Assembly (NCBI GenBank): GCA_964477685.1 | Contig: CAYZHK010000002.1 | Coordinates: 1-55,430 of the forward strand | Reading direction: 5' to 3' | DNA: 55,430 bases | DNA from: JACTUC01 sp964477685 | GTDB lineage: Archaea; Thermoproteota; Methanomethylicia; Methanomethylicales; Methanomethylicaceae | Shown here: positions 25,206 to 32,465 of the stretch, in pieces | How positions within the stretch are numbered: the first letter of the stretch is position 1 | Layout: every line of letters starts with the position of its first letter | Program-made: the position numbers and the translations under genes | Notes under the pieces: model-generated | What the model was told of the DNA's origin: nothing | What the model saw: the letters and a program-made list of their open reading frames with translations, nothing else | The model's database searches: none

Positions 25206-25498
25206 TCCTCCGTCCTGAATATCCTGGCAAATACTATGGTTCCAACGCCCCCAAAGACCAAGAGGGCAATGGCGGTGTCCCTGGCGAAGCCAACATTGAA
25301 GAGTTCAGGGAGCGAAATAAGGTAGAGCCCAGCTCCAGCTATGGTGGTGAAGCAGCTCACTCCCATAAGGGATGTGATCGCCTCGCCCTTCAGGGCTAGG
25401 CGGATGCACCCAAGCCCAGCCAGGGTGAGGGCCACAAGAAAAATGAGGGCGGACCAGAAGAAGGCCGTCCCTGCCAGGGTAACAAGGAAGTCACTCAT
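25202..25498 (-). CDS. ehbB: Mrp-like subunit, MnhF-like (EhbB)
   Basis: 98 residues, three membrane helices. FARDTAIALLVFGGVGTIVFAR resembles the last helix of MnhF (DVALAxALLGFVGTVAxAR), quoted here only in part as the key pattern. ATG 25498 overlaps the ehbA stop as ATGA; a longer start at 25510 would lie inside ehbA. Confidence 0.72.
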   Translation of the reverse strand: MSDFLVTLAGTAFFWSALIFLVALTLAGLGCIRLALKGEAITSLMGVSCFTTIAGAGLYLISLPELFNVGFARDTAIALLVFGGVGTIVFARIFRTEE

Positions 25499-25800
25499 TC
25501 GCCCAACCACCCAAGGACGTGGGGCTCGAGGGGAGTAACGTCTGCCCTTCCCCTCGGATTTATTGCGCCCACGATATACTGCCTCTTTTCACGGTCAATC
25601 TCGATCGTGACTGTGCCGGGGGTATAGGTAATGCTGTTAGCCACCATTACCTGTCCCAATGGATTCTTGACGTCTGTGTCAATGTGCACAATACATGGGT
25701 CAATGTCTCCGTTGAGGCACCTTTTACTGACATCTATAACGGAGGCCAGGATCTCTCTCACCAGTCTGAGCCAATACCTGATTCCATAAACCAGACCCAT
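25495..25800 (-). CDS. ehbA: MnhE-like hydrophilic subunit (EhbA)
   Basis: 101 residues. VMVANSITYTPGTVTIEIDR is the hallmark of MnhE (NSITLTPGT), where this domain follows two or three membrane helices. Here almost no membrane part precedes it; the N-terminus is a short amphipathic helix (VYGIRYWLRLVREIL). It begins 6 bp after the stop of the small unknown gene at 25807. Confidence 0.75.
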   Translation of the reverse strand: MGLVYGIRYWLRLVREILASVIDVSKRCLNGDIDPCIVHIDTDVKNPLGQVMVANSITYTPGTVTIEIDREKRQYIVGAINPRGRADVTPLEPHVLGWLGE

Positions 25801-25806
25801 AGCTAT

Positions 25807-26091
25807 TCACCTTAGTACCCTATTCAGACCGACAATGAACGCGCGGCCATAGTCCATGTAAGAACCTTCGTCACCCGGTCTCACTTCAATGGCAATCGAT
25901 CTGTCCTGCCCATTCCCAATGAAGATGACCAGGTGCACCATCCGCCCCTTATCTTTTTTATGGAGGTGAAGCGTCCCCCTCTCCGGATCATCGACAGAAA
26001 TAAAGTAGCCTTGATCTTTGGCAACCTCTAGGGTTTTTTCATGCAGGGCAGAGTTGGTGGCGAAGTATCTCGCGAAAAGCGTGGGGACCAT
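25807..26091 (-). CDS. Unknown first gene of the ehb cluster
   Basis: 94 residues, not recognised. Soluble, with a likely alpha/beta fold (TLHLHKKDKGRMVHLVIFIG, then RSIAIEVRPGDEGSYMDYG). ATG 26091 is chosen because the TATA box at 26133-26140 predicts a transcript start near 26112-26116; the upstream GTG at 26127 would lie before it. It leads the hydrogenase operon by 6 bp, so a structural, assembly or regulatory role tied to Ehb is likely but unproven. Confidence 0.75.
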   Translation of the reverse strand: MVPTLFARYFATNSALHEKTLEVAKDQGYFISVDDPERGTLHLHKKDKGRMVHLVIFIGNGQDRSIAIEVRPGDEGSYMDYGRAFIVGLNRVLR

Positions 26092-26132
26092 AGATGAACA
26101 TTCCCGCAATGGAGAGAGATTAGGCACCGGTG

Positions 26133-26140
26133 TTTTATAA
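26133..26140 (-). promoter_or_regulatory. Promoter of the ehb-atp gene block
   Basis: On the minus strand TTATAAAA, preceded by the purine-rich AAAAAGAG (a BRE-like element). The expected start of transcription about 25 nt downstream falls at 26112-26116, giving a leader of about 20-25 nt to ATG 26091. It is the only clear promoter I see for the 17-kb block; internal promoters inside genes cannot be excluded. Confidence 0.65.
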
Positions 26141-26261
26141 CTCTTTTTCCTTTGGAGACTGGTTAATTTATTGGCCTTTTTTTCTCAGGTGTGTATAGCG
26201 GCGTTATCTTTTCCTGCGATTCTTAATAGGGGAGATATACTAGGGATTGATCGATTCAAAG

Positions 26262-27554
26262 ATGAGGGTTATTGCCGATCTGCACATCCACAGCCCCTTC
26301 AGCAGGGCAGTGAGCAGAGACATGTCCCTGAGGAATATTGAGCGGGGGGCCATTGCCAAAGGACTCCAGGTTGTGGGCACAGGAGATTTCACCCACCCGC
26401 TCTGGCGGAAGGAACTCGGCACCCTTGTGGAGGAGGACGGCCTCTTCCGAACAGAGGATGTGGGCGCAGTCCGTTTTCTGATCTCGGGGGAGGTCTGCAC
26501 CAACTTTGTGGTCAAGGAGAAGACGAGGAGGATACACCACCTCATACTCCTCCCTTCCCTGGAGGCGGCGGATTCCCTCTCGGCACTGCTGGGGAAGAGG
26601 GGAAAGCTCGATTCTGACGGGAGACCCAACCTCTCCATGACAGGGGCGGAGTTGGCAGAGGCGGTTACGGACCTGGGCGAAGAAGCCATGCTCATACCTG
26701 CCCACATATGGACCCCCTGGTTCTCACTCTTCGGGGATCGGGGCGGCGTGGACAGTTTGGAGGAGTGCTATGAGGATATGGCCCCCCACATATTCGCCCT
26801 GGAGACGGGCCTCTCTTCTGACCCGCCCATGAACTGGCGGGTCAGCGCCCTGGACAGCTACACCCTTGTCTCCAACAGCGACAGCCACAGCCCCAGCCCC
26901 TGGAGGATCGGGAGGGAGGCCAATATCCTGGAGGCCCCACAGCTAAGGTACAGCGACATTGTTGACACCATAATGCACCACAAGGAGAGGGTCACAACCA
27001 TCGAGGTGGACCCCGCCTACGGGAAGTACCACTGGACCGGGCACAGGAACTGCAACATCTCGGTCCCTCCCGGCGAGGCGGTCCGGCTGAAGGGCATCTG
27101 CCCCATCTGCGGCAGGAAGATGACCAAGGGGGTTGCCGAGAGGGTTGAGGAGCTTGCGGACAGGCCGGAGGGAGCAGTCCCAGCGGGTGCCCAGAGGTAC
27201 ATCAAGGTTCTGCCACTGAGCGAGATAGTGGCTGTTGTGATGCGGAAGGCCGTCTTTTCTGCTGATGTGCAGAAAAGCTACTGGGGGATTGTCTCCAAGT
27301 TCGCGGGCGAGATGGAGGCCCTGATCTATGCGCCGCGGGATGCCTTGGTCGACGCATGTGGGGAGGAGATAGCCGAGGTGATCATGAGGAGCCGGGAGGG
27401 GAAGCTGGTGATAGAGCCCGGCTATGATGGGGTCTACGGCAAGCCTGTTATTGCGGCGGTCGAGCCAAGGAGAAACGGTGAGCGGTCCAGGCCTGTGAGA
27501 GAAGGGGCGAGATTTTTAAGAGGGGGTAGGAACCTAGATGATTATACTTCCTAG
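26262..27554 (+). CDS. endoQ: Endonuclease Q-like PHP-domain nuclease
   Basis: 430 residues. PHP metal motifs are in order: DLHIHSPFSRAVS, GTGDFTHPLW, ISGEVCTNF, HHLILLP, IPAHIWTPWFSLFG and LVSNSDSHSPS. A zinc-finger-like segment follows (HRNCNISVPP...CPICGRKMTKGV). This layout is that of EndoQ, which nicks DNA 5' of deaminated bases (hypoxanthine, uracil) in Thermococcales and some other archaea. ATG 26262 is preferred; a TTG at 26247 is possible. It precedes proS by 2 bp. Confidence 0.85.
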   Translation: MRVIADLHIHSPFSRAVSRDMSLRNIERGAIAKGLQVVGTGDFTHPLWRKELGTLVEEDGLFRTEDVGAVRFLISGEVCTNFVVKEKTRRIHHLILLPSLEAADSLSALLGKRGKLDSDGRPNLSMTGAELAEAVTDLGEEAMLIPAHIWTPWFSLFGDRGGVDSLEECYEDMAPHIFALETGLSSDPPMNWRVSALDSYTLVSNSDSHSPSPWRIGREANILEAPQLRYSDIVDTIMHHKERVTTIEVDPAYGKYHWTGHRNCNISVPPGEAVRLKGICPICGRKMTKGVAERVEELADRPEGAVPAGAQRYIKVLPLSEIVAVVMRKAVFSADVQKSYWGIVSKFAGEMEALIYAPRDALVDACGEEIAEVIMRSREGKLVIEPGYDGVYGKPVIAAVEPRRNGERSRPVREGARFLRGGRNLDDYTS

Positions 27555-27556
27555 GG

Positions 27557-29014
27557 ATGATCGAGATGCCCAAGCCCCCCGAGCGCAAGGTATGGTCCGA
27601 GAACTACAGCGACTGGTTCCATAAGGTGATAGCCGAGATACCAGTATACGACACCAGGTATCCGGTCAAGGGGACCGGGGTCTGGACACCCTTTGGCTTC
27701 AAGATAAGGAATGCAGTGACAACCATCATGAGGGACGAGCTGGGCAGGACTGGGCATGACGAGGTGCTCTTCCCGCTGCTGATCCCGGACTACATGCTCA
27801 ACAGGGAAGGCGAGCACATAAAGAGCTTCGAGAGCGAGGTCTTCTGGGTCACCCATGGCGGCACCACCCCCCTGGACATAAAGCTGGCCCTGAGGCCGAC
27901 CAGCGAGACCTCCATTTACCCGATGTTCAAGCTGTGGGTTAACGCCTACTCCGACCTTCCCATTAGGATCTTTCAGATAGTCAACGTTTTCCGGTATGAG
28001 ACGAAGGCAACGAGGCCAATGATAAGGGTCCGCGAGGTGAGCACCTTCAAGGAGGCCCACACTGCCCATGCCACGAGGGGGGAGGCCGAGGAGCAGGTCA
28101 GGCAGGGCGTGGAGATCTACTCGAGGATCTTCTCGGCCCTGAAGATACCCTTCGCCATCTCGGTCAGGCCAGAATGGGACAAGTTCCCAGGTGCCGAGTA
28201 CACCATTGCCTTCGACACAGTCCTTCCCGACGGGAAGGTCCTGCAGATAGGCACAGTCCATTTCCTGGGCCAGGGTTTCGCAAAGGCCTTCGACATCAAG
28301 TACATGCGCGCTGACAACGAGTACGAGTACGTCTGGCAGAATTGCTACGGCATTTCCGAGAGGCTCATTGCTGCGCTCCTGTCGGTCCACGGGGACGACC
28401 ATGGCCTTGTGCTGCCCAGCACTGCTGCCCCGGTCCAGGTGGCAATAGTCCCGATCGTCTACAAGGGGAGGGACGAGGAGGTCGTCGCCCGCTGCAGGGC
28501 ATTGAGGGAGGAGCTGGTGTCCAAGGGGTTCCGCGTGGCGCTGGACGACCGCAAGGAGATCACGCCAGGGAGCAAGTATTTCACGTGGGAGCAGAGGGGG
28601 GCATGCGTCCGAGTCGAGCTCGGGCCCAGGGACTTGGAGGGTGGGACGATGGTGCTCGTGCGGAGGGACACGCTGGAGAAGAAGATCATCCAAGGGGGCG
28701 CTCTCATGTCAGAGGTTGAGGCCATGCTATCGAACCTGGACGGGAACCTTGCAGCCAGGGCAGAGGCCTGGATGGGCGGGAAGCAGTGCTTTGTAGCTGG
28801 GCTCGATGAGGCGAAAAAGAGGCTTGATGGCGTAGGGGGCATAGTGGAGGCCCCATGGTGCGGCGACAGGGAGTGCGGCGAGGGGCTTGAGCAGAAAATC
28901 GATGCCAGGGTATTGGGTACCCCACTGACCGGTGGATCCCCCGTCGCTGGGGCGAACTGCGTTGGCTGCGGCAAAGGGGCTACAAAGTCCATCAGGATTG
29001 CAAGGTCATATTAG
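27557..29014 (+). CDS. proS: Prolyl-tRNA synthetase (archaeal/eukaryotic type)
   Basis: Charges tRNA-Pro. 485 residues, the length of the archaeal type. Class II motif 2 is FRYETKATRPMIRVRE, and motif 3 is the HGDDHGLVLPSTAAPVQVA region. The anticodon-binding domain and a C-terminal zinc domain (WCGDRECGEG...NCVGCGKGA) follow, ending in the characteristic aromatic RSY. ATG 27557 follows CTAGGG; ATG 27566 is an alternative. Confidence 0.97.
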   Translation: MIEMPKPPERKVWSENYSDWFHKVIAEIPVYDTRYPVKGTGVWTPFGFKIRNAVTTIMRDELGRTGHDEVLFPLLIPDYMLNREGEHIKSFESEVFWVTHGGTTPLDIKLALRPTSETSIYPMFKLWVNAYSDLPIRIFQIVNVFRYETKATRPMIRVREVSTFKEAHTAHATRGEAEEQVRQGVEIYSRIFSALKIPFAISVRPEWDKFPGAEYTIAFDTVLPDGKVLQIGTVHFLGQGFAKAFDIKYMRADNEYEYVWQNCYGISERLIAALLSVHGDDHGLVLPSTAAPVQVAIVPIVYKGRDEEVVARCRALREELVSKGFRVALDDRKEITPGSKYFTWEQRGACVRVELGPRDLEGGTMVLVRRDTLEKKIIQGGALMSEVEAMLSNLDGNLAARAEAWMGGKQCFVAGLDEAKKRLDGVGGIVEAPWCGDRECGEGLEQKIDARVLGTPLTGGSPVAGANCVGCGKGATKSIRIARSY

Positions 29015-29220
29015 GCGGCATTCCCCATCAACCCCTCTGCCAGTCAGGGACTGGCTGCCACAGGGAACTCGTGCAGCCATAACTGGAGCTGCTCCCGACC
29101 CGGGGAGGCGAACGGCCGGCTGGTGAGTTTGGGCTGTCCGGCTATGCGGATAGGTACGTAAGATAGTTTCGTGTTCTTTTATTTATATGGAGAGAGGGAG
29201 AGACTCCAGTGAAATGAAAG
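29015..29220 (+). other. Intergenic with strong hairpins; possible non-coding RNA or processed 3' UTR
   Basis: 206 bp without an ORF. GCCAGTC-AGG-GACTGGC at 29039-29055 is a perfect 7-bp hairpin. A second nested helix follows at about 29061-29093 (GGGA/TCCC outside, GCAGC/GCTGC inside, 6-nt bulge). The rest is GC-rich until an AT-rich TATA-like run (ttttatttatatgg, about 29177-29190) serving the next gene. I found no tRNA shape or C/D box pair. Confidence 0.35.
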
Positions 29221-29844
29221 ATGTCAAGCATAGAGAGAAGGTTGGGCAGGGAACTTGGAAGCTTCTATGCCCTTTTGGTCATTAACATTGCAGCTGGCGC
29301 AGTGGCGATGGGTCTCTCCATGAGCTACGGCGTTCAGTATATTCTTGCAGCAGTCAAAGCATTGCCAGCCATCGGATGGCTGGACGGCCTGCCCCTGGCG
29401 GTAATTGCCTTTGCGGTCTTTGGTATTGCGATAGGGTGGCTCATATCATCTGCCGAGGTCTTTAGCGAGGCCCAGGAGATCCGCGATGAATTCGAGAAGG
29501 GGGGCAATGTGGAAGACCAGAGCCCAACATCGATGATCGTGAAGACGATGGCGCTTTACCGGGAGAAGAAATCCACCATAGGCAGGATGGCGCTGGTGAG
29601 CAGGCTTGCTGGAATACTGCTCATCTTGGCTGGAGCGTACAGCCTTGCAGGGCCTGTAATCTATGGAATGTCGGGAGAACCATGGATGATCGTCGCAGCG
29701 ATTGCCATGAACTTGGGGATAGGTGCGCTGGCGCTCTACATACCGCACATCTTCTCCAATTTTTCCAAAGCCTGGGATCTCAGGCTGGCGAAGGGGGAGG
29801 AGGCGGAGGTGGCGCTGAGGAGGGTTCTGGAGGGCAAGTCTTGA
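29221..29844 (+). CDS. Four-helix membrane protein, unknown
   Basis: 207 residues with four hydrophobic helices in two pairs (about 15-37, 58-80, 122-145, 152-175). They are separated by a cytoplasm-like charged loop (SEAQEIRDEFEKGGNVEDQ...). The C-terminus is charged. No family recognised. It ends in a TTGA overlap with a winged-helix gene, suggesting a membrane sensor/regulator pair. A TATA-like run lies 30-45 bp upstream. Confidence 0.75.
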   Translation: MSSIERRLGRELGSFYALLVINIAAGAVAMGLSMSYGVQYILAAVKALPAIGWLDGLPLAVIAFAVFGIAIGWLISSAEVFSEAQEIRDEFEKGGNVEDQSPTSMIVKTMALYREKKSTIGRMALVSRLAGILLILAGAYSLAGPVIYGMSGEPWMIVAAIAMNLGIGALALYIPHIFSNFSKAWDLRLAKGEEAEVALRRVLEGKS

Positions 29845-30113
29845 AGCTGAGGATCCAGTACGAGATCTTCTGGGAGATACTCAGCTACTGCAGGGGGGCT
29901 AAGAGCTTCACGCATGTGATAAACCGCTGCGACCTGAACTCCAAGATAGGTCAGGAGCATGTTGATTTCTTACTGGGGAGGGGATACCTTACAAAAATCC
30001 AGTCGGAGGGCAAGACCCTTCTGCAGACCACGGAGCGGGCCTCGGAATTCCTTGTTCCCTTTGAGCGGATGTACCTAGAACTCTTCGAGAACAGCCCCGA
30101 ATTCAAGCTCTGA
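29841..30113 (+). CDS. Small winged-helix DNA-binding protein
   Basis: 90 residues. The pattern LRIQYEIFWEILSYC, ThVINRCDLNSKIGQEHVD, FLLGRGYLTKI and LLQTTERASEFL is that of the small archaeal winged-helix family HTH_45 (PF14947), as remembered. TTG 29841 is chosen: GGAGGG lies 7 bases upstream and it overlaps the preceding stop as TTGA. There is no ATG in the domain-spanning part. Probably regulates, or works with, the membrane protein encoded just before it. Confidence 0.8.
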   Translation: MKLRIQYEIFWEILSYCRGAKSFTHVINRCDLNSKIGQEHVDFLLGRGYLTKIQSEGKTLLQTTERASEFLVPFERMYLELFENSPEFKL

Positions 30114-30125
30114 TTAAGGCGGGGC

Positions 30126-30509
30126 TCATTCCTTTTTGGACCTGTCGGCGAAGTGCTTTGTCAGGGATTTCGGCTTCATCTTTGAGACGATATAGTCGAA
30201 GGCCAGGACGGGGTCGCTCTTGTCGCCGCAGGTGAAGACGTCCACCGTCGCGTACTGGAACTCATTCCAGGTGTGGATTGCTATATGGCTCTCGAGTATC
30301 AGGGCAAGGGCCGAGACGCCGCCCTTCTCGCCGCCAAACTTCCAGACCTTGGTGTCCCACACGGTCATATTGGCCACCTTGGCCGCCTCGATCACCAAGT
30401 TCTTGAGCGCGGTTTCGTTGTTTATGAAAGACTGCTGGCAGCCGTAGAGGTTGCCGTATATGTGCTTGCCAATTATCTCCCCAGGATTGCCTGGGGGAAT
30501 CTCGCGCAT
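30126..30509 (-). CDS. speD: S-adenosylmethionine decarboxylase proenzyme (or arginine decarboxylase paralogue)
   Basis: 127 residues, pyruvoyl-dependent class 1B. The self-cleavage site is Glu73-Ser74 in LILESHIAIHTW, with the pyruvoyl group forming at the Ser. WNEFQYATVDVFTCGD holds the catalytic Cys region. It makes decarboxylated AdoMet for polyamine synthesis. Crenarchaea have a close paralogue that decarboxylates arginine; the two cannot be separated here by eye. ATG 30509 preferred over the TTG just before it. A TATA-like GCTTAAATAG lies at 30573-30582. Confidence 0.88.
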   Translation of the reverse strand: MREIPPGNPGEIIGKHIYGNLYGCQQSFINNETALKNLVIEAAKVANMTVWDTKVWKFGGEKGGVSALALILESHIAIHTWNEFQYATVDVFTCGDKSDPVLAFDYIVSKMKPKSLTKHFADRSKKE

Positions 30510-30621
30510 CAACTTCTGAAAGTACCTCCCCCAAACTCAGAAACTTATGAAATCAGCTCAGAAGTGCTTCTCTATTTAAGCTTAATCCCAGTGGAGGAGA
30601 TTTTGTAGAAAATGAGAGAGC

Positions 30622-30792
30622 TCAGCGCCTGCGTCTCCTCGGGAATTCTTCCTTCGGAGCGTAGACCATCCTCTTCAGAAAATTCTTGCGGTTCCGATGG
30701 AGCGGCGTTAGCCCGACCCTCTCCTTTGCAGGGACCTTTGGGGTCTGGGACCTCACCTTTCCAGCCTTTGTCAAAGAGCCGTGTGATGGCAT
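30622..30792 (-). CDS. rps30e: 30S ribosomal protein S30e
   Basis: 56 residues, ending in RRRRR. The N-terminus MPSHGSLTKAGKVRSQTPKV is close to archaeal and eukaryotic S30e (HGSLxxAGKVRxQTPK), and LHRNRKNFLKRMV fits the basic middle. ATG 30792 follows GGATGATC, and a TATA-like element (cttttTATCC, minus strand) lies at 30827-30836. The same DNA is open in a second frame, but only this one gives a ribosomal protein. Confidence 0.93.
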   Translation of the reverse strand: MPSHGSLTKAGKVRSQTPKVPAKERVGLTPLHRNRKNFLKRMVYAPKEEFPRRRRR

Positions 30793-30848
30793 AGATCATC
30801 CACTCGGGTTAACCATTGCGATGTGGGATAAAAAGCTTTGCGTTGGCC

Positions 30849-32066
30849 TCACCGGCTGGCTTTCCCACCCCGGATCCCCCCAACGGTCTTGGTCAGGTCC
30901 TGCAAAGGAGCGTCTGTCTTCACGGCCTTTGGGTGGAAGTGGGTCGGCGCTGCCCTGTAGCCGCATTCCTTGAGGGAGTCGATGACCATCGCGAGCTGCG
31001 GCACGTCCCGCCGGATCCTGCTGCAGATCTCGTCGATGAGGTAGTAGGTGGGGGGAAGCCCCAACTCCCCCAGCAGCAGGAGGAGGAATTTGGCAATCCT
31101 CTTTCGGGTACCCATCCCTGAGCTGTCGCAGGAGGCGAGGGCGGAAAGGAATGCCCCGTCGCCCAGCTCACCCAGCCATAGCGGTCCGCCCCTCCTCAGG
31201 GGACCGCTGCAGCTGGGGCATGAGCACAGCAGAGCGTCCCCCAGCCCGGCGGGGGATCTCCAGCCGCAGGACGGGCAGTGGAGGATGTAGCCCATTTTTG
31301 CCGCCGATTCGTCGCCCTTCTTTGCGCCCAGAGAGAGCTGGAGGTAGGCCCTGAAGTAGTGGTCAGCGCTGTAGGATAGGAGGACTTTGGTCCCGAAGTC
31401 GTGCTTGAGGGCTTCTGTAACGGCGTCGCCGATCATGAGCCTGAGGCCCGTTTCGTGGCAGAACTCACCCCTCAGCGGCAGCCCTCCGTATTTCCTGACG
31501 CAGGCCCGGGGGTAAATGCCGCAGAGGGGGGCTGTGTCTGTGGCTGTGAGGGCGATGATGCCGCCGTTCTTCGTTGCCCTTATGGCCGAGTCGACAAAGG
31601 TGGAAGGCGTGCCGAAAGGGTCAACATCAACGTAATCGAACCTCCTCCCAGGCTCGACATGCTCGCTGAGCAGGAGGTTGGCGTCCCTGCAGGCAACGGT
31701 GACCTTCCCCTCCACGCTGTTTATCTTCGCATTCTCCTTGATGAGGGGGATGGCATCCTCGTTCAGATCGGAGAATACAACCGATGAGATGCAAGGGACC
31801 TCTTTTACATAGCGAATACCACGGGCCCCTGATCCTGCCAGCGGATCGCATACCTCCAGCGGCTTTTCCCTCATGCCCGTGAAGACCCGGAGGAAGAGCA
31901 CGGCCAGGTCTCTGCTGAACTCCATTCGGGGGTTGTAGAAGACTGGGGCTAGGGAGGGCTCGAACCTCCCTCGGGCCATATAGGCCGAAGGGTCTGGAGT
32001 CAGCAGATCGGTATCGCCTTCCCTGACCCGTCGGAGCTCCAATACACCCCCCTCCTGACCATCCAC
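30849..32066 (-). CDS. trm1: tRNA (guanine26-N2)-dimethyltransferase Trm1
   Basis: Makes N2,N2-dimethylguanosine at position 26 of tRNA. 405 residues. FYNPRMEFSRDLAVLFLR near the start, CDPLAGSGARGIRY (SAM motif), VFSDLNEDAI and YVDVDPFGTPSTFVDSA (catalytic region) are Trm1 signatures. A zinc-binding segment CPSCGW...CSCPSC precedes the C-terminal domain. GTG 32066 is the start: it lies about 27 bp after a TATA box (32091-32099), so the mRNA is probably leaderless. Confidence 0.95.
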   Translation of the reverse strand: MDGQEGGVLELRRVREGDTDLLTPDPSAYMARGRFEPSLAPVFYNPRMEFSRDLAVLFLRVFTGMREKPLEVCDPLAGSGARGIRYVKEVPCISSVVFSDLNEDAIPLIKENAKINSVEGKVTVACRDANLLLSEHVEPGRRFDYVDVDPFGTPSTFVDSAIRATKNGGIIALTATDTAPLCGIYPRACVRKYGGLPLRGEFCHETGLRLMIGDAVTEALKHDFGTKVLLSYSADHYFRAYLQLSLGAKKGDESAAKMGYILHCPSCGWRSPAGLGDALLCSCPSCSGPLRRGGPLWLGELGDGAFLSALASCDSSGMGTRKRIAKFLLLLLGELGLPPTYYLIDEICSRIRRDVPQLAMVIDSLKECGYRAAPTHFHPKAVKTDAPLQDLTKTVGGIRGGKASR

Positions 32067-32090
32067 TGCCTTTTAAAAGCCTAGAGATGG

Positions 32091-32099
32091 CATATAAAT
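32091..32099 (-). promoter_or_regulatory. TATA box of trm1 (leaderless start)
   Basis: ATTTATATG on the minus strand. The predicted transcription start, about 26-28 nt downstream at 32066-32069, coincides with the GTG start codon of trm1. Confidence 0.55.
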
Positions 32100-32182
32100 G
32101 TTAGATGGTAGCTGGCTTTTCCAAAGAAGGCCGCCCCTTTTTACCAAAACTCGATGGCGCAGGTTTAAACAACTCAAAGAGA

Positions 32183-32446
32183 ATGAGGCTACTAACAGTT
32201 ATACAGCAGAACCATCACAGTATGTTATTTAGAAACAGCGCCTTTGGTGGGGTTGCATTGGGTGATTATACCAAGATTGGTGGGGCATTGCAGGAAGCAG
32301 GCGGATTGAATATAGCATTAGGTGGCCTAGCCCTTATATTTGGCATGTATTTAGCTAATTTTATTAGCAATTTTCTAGTTAATTTGGGGATGCTCATGGT
32401 TGGAGTGCCAATATTGATCACTGGTACAATAATAAAAAATATCTAG
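32183..32446 (+). CDS. Small AT-rich membrane protein, unknown
   Basis: 87 residues from ATG 32183 (preceded by AAAGAG); an upstream in-frame ATG at 32105 would give 113. The second half has two hydrophobic helices (LNIALGGLALIFGMYLANF and NLGMLMVGVPILITGTII). Codon use is strikingly AT-rich (ata, tta, aat) beside neighbours that avoid such codons, which suggests recent transfer or a decaying or poorly expressed gene. No family recognised; coding status is uncertain. Confidence 0.5.
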   Translation: MRLLTVIQQNHHSMLFRNSAFGGVALGDYTKIGGALQEAGGLNIALGGLALIFGMYLANFISNFLVNLGMLMVGVPILITGTIIKNI

Positions 32447-32465
32447 CCAAAATTCAGGGAAACTT

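Noticed and set aside
29015..29220. tRNA or C/D-box RNA gene
   Set aside because: No T-loop GTTCGANTC, no acceptor pairing, and no correctly spaced RTGATGA/CTGA boxes.
30572..30799. A 75-codon minus-strand frame overlapping S30e
   Set aside because: The frame one step away encodes a clear S30e protein; this frame shows no family pattern.
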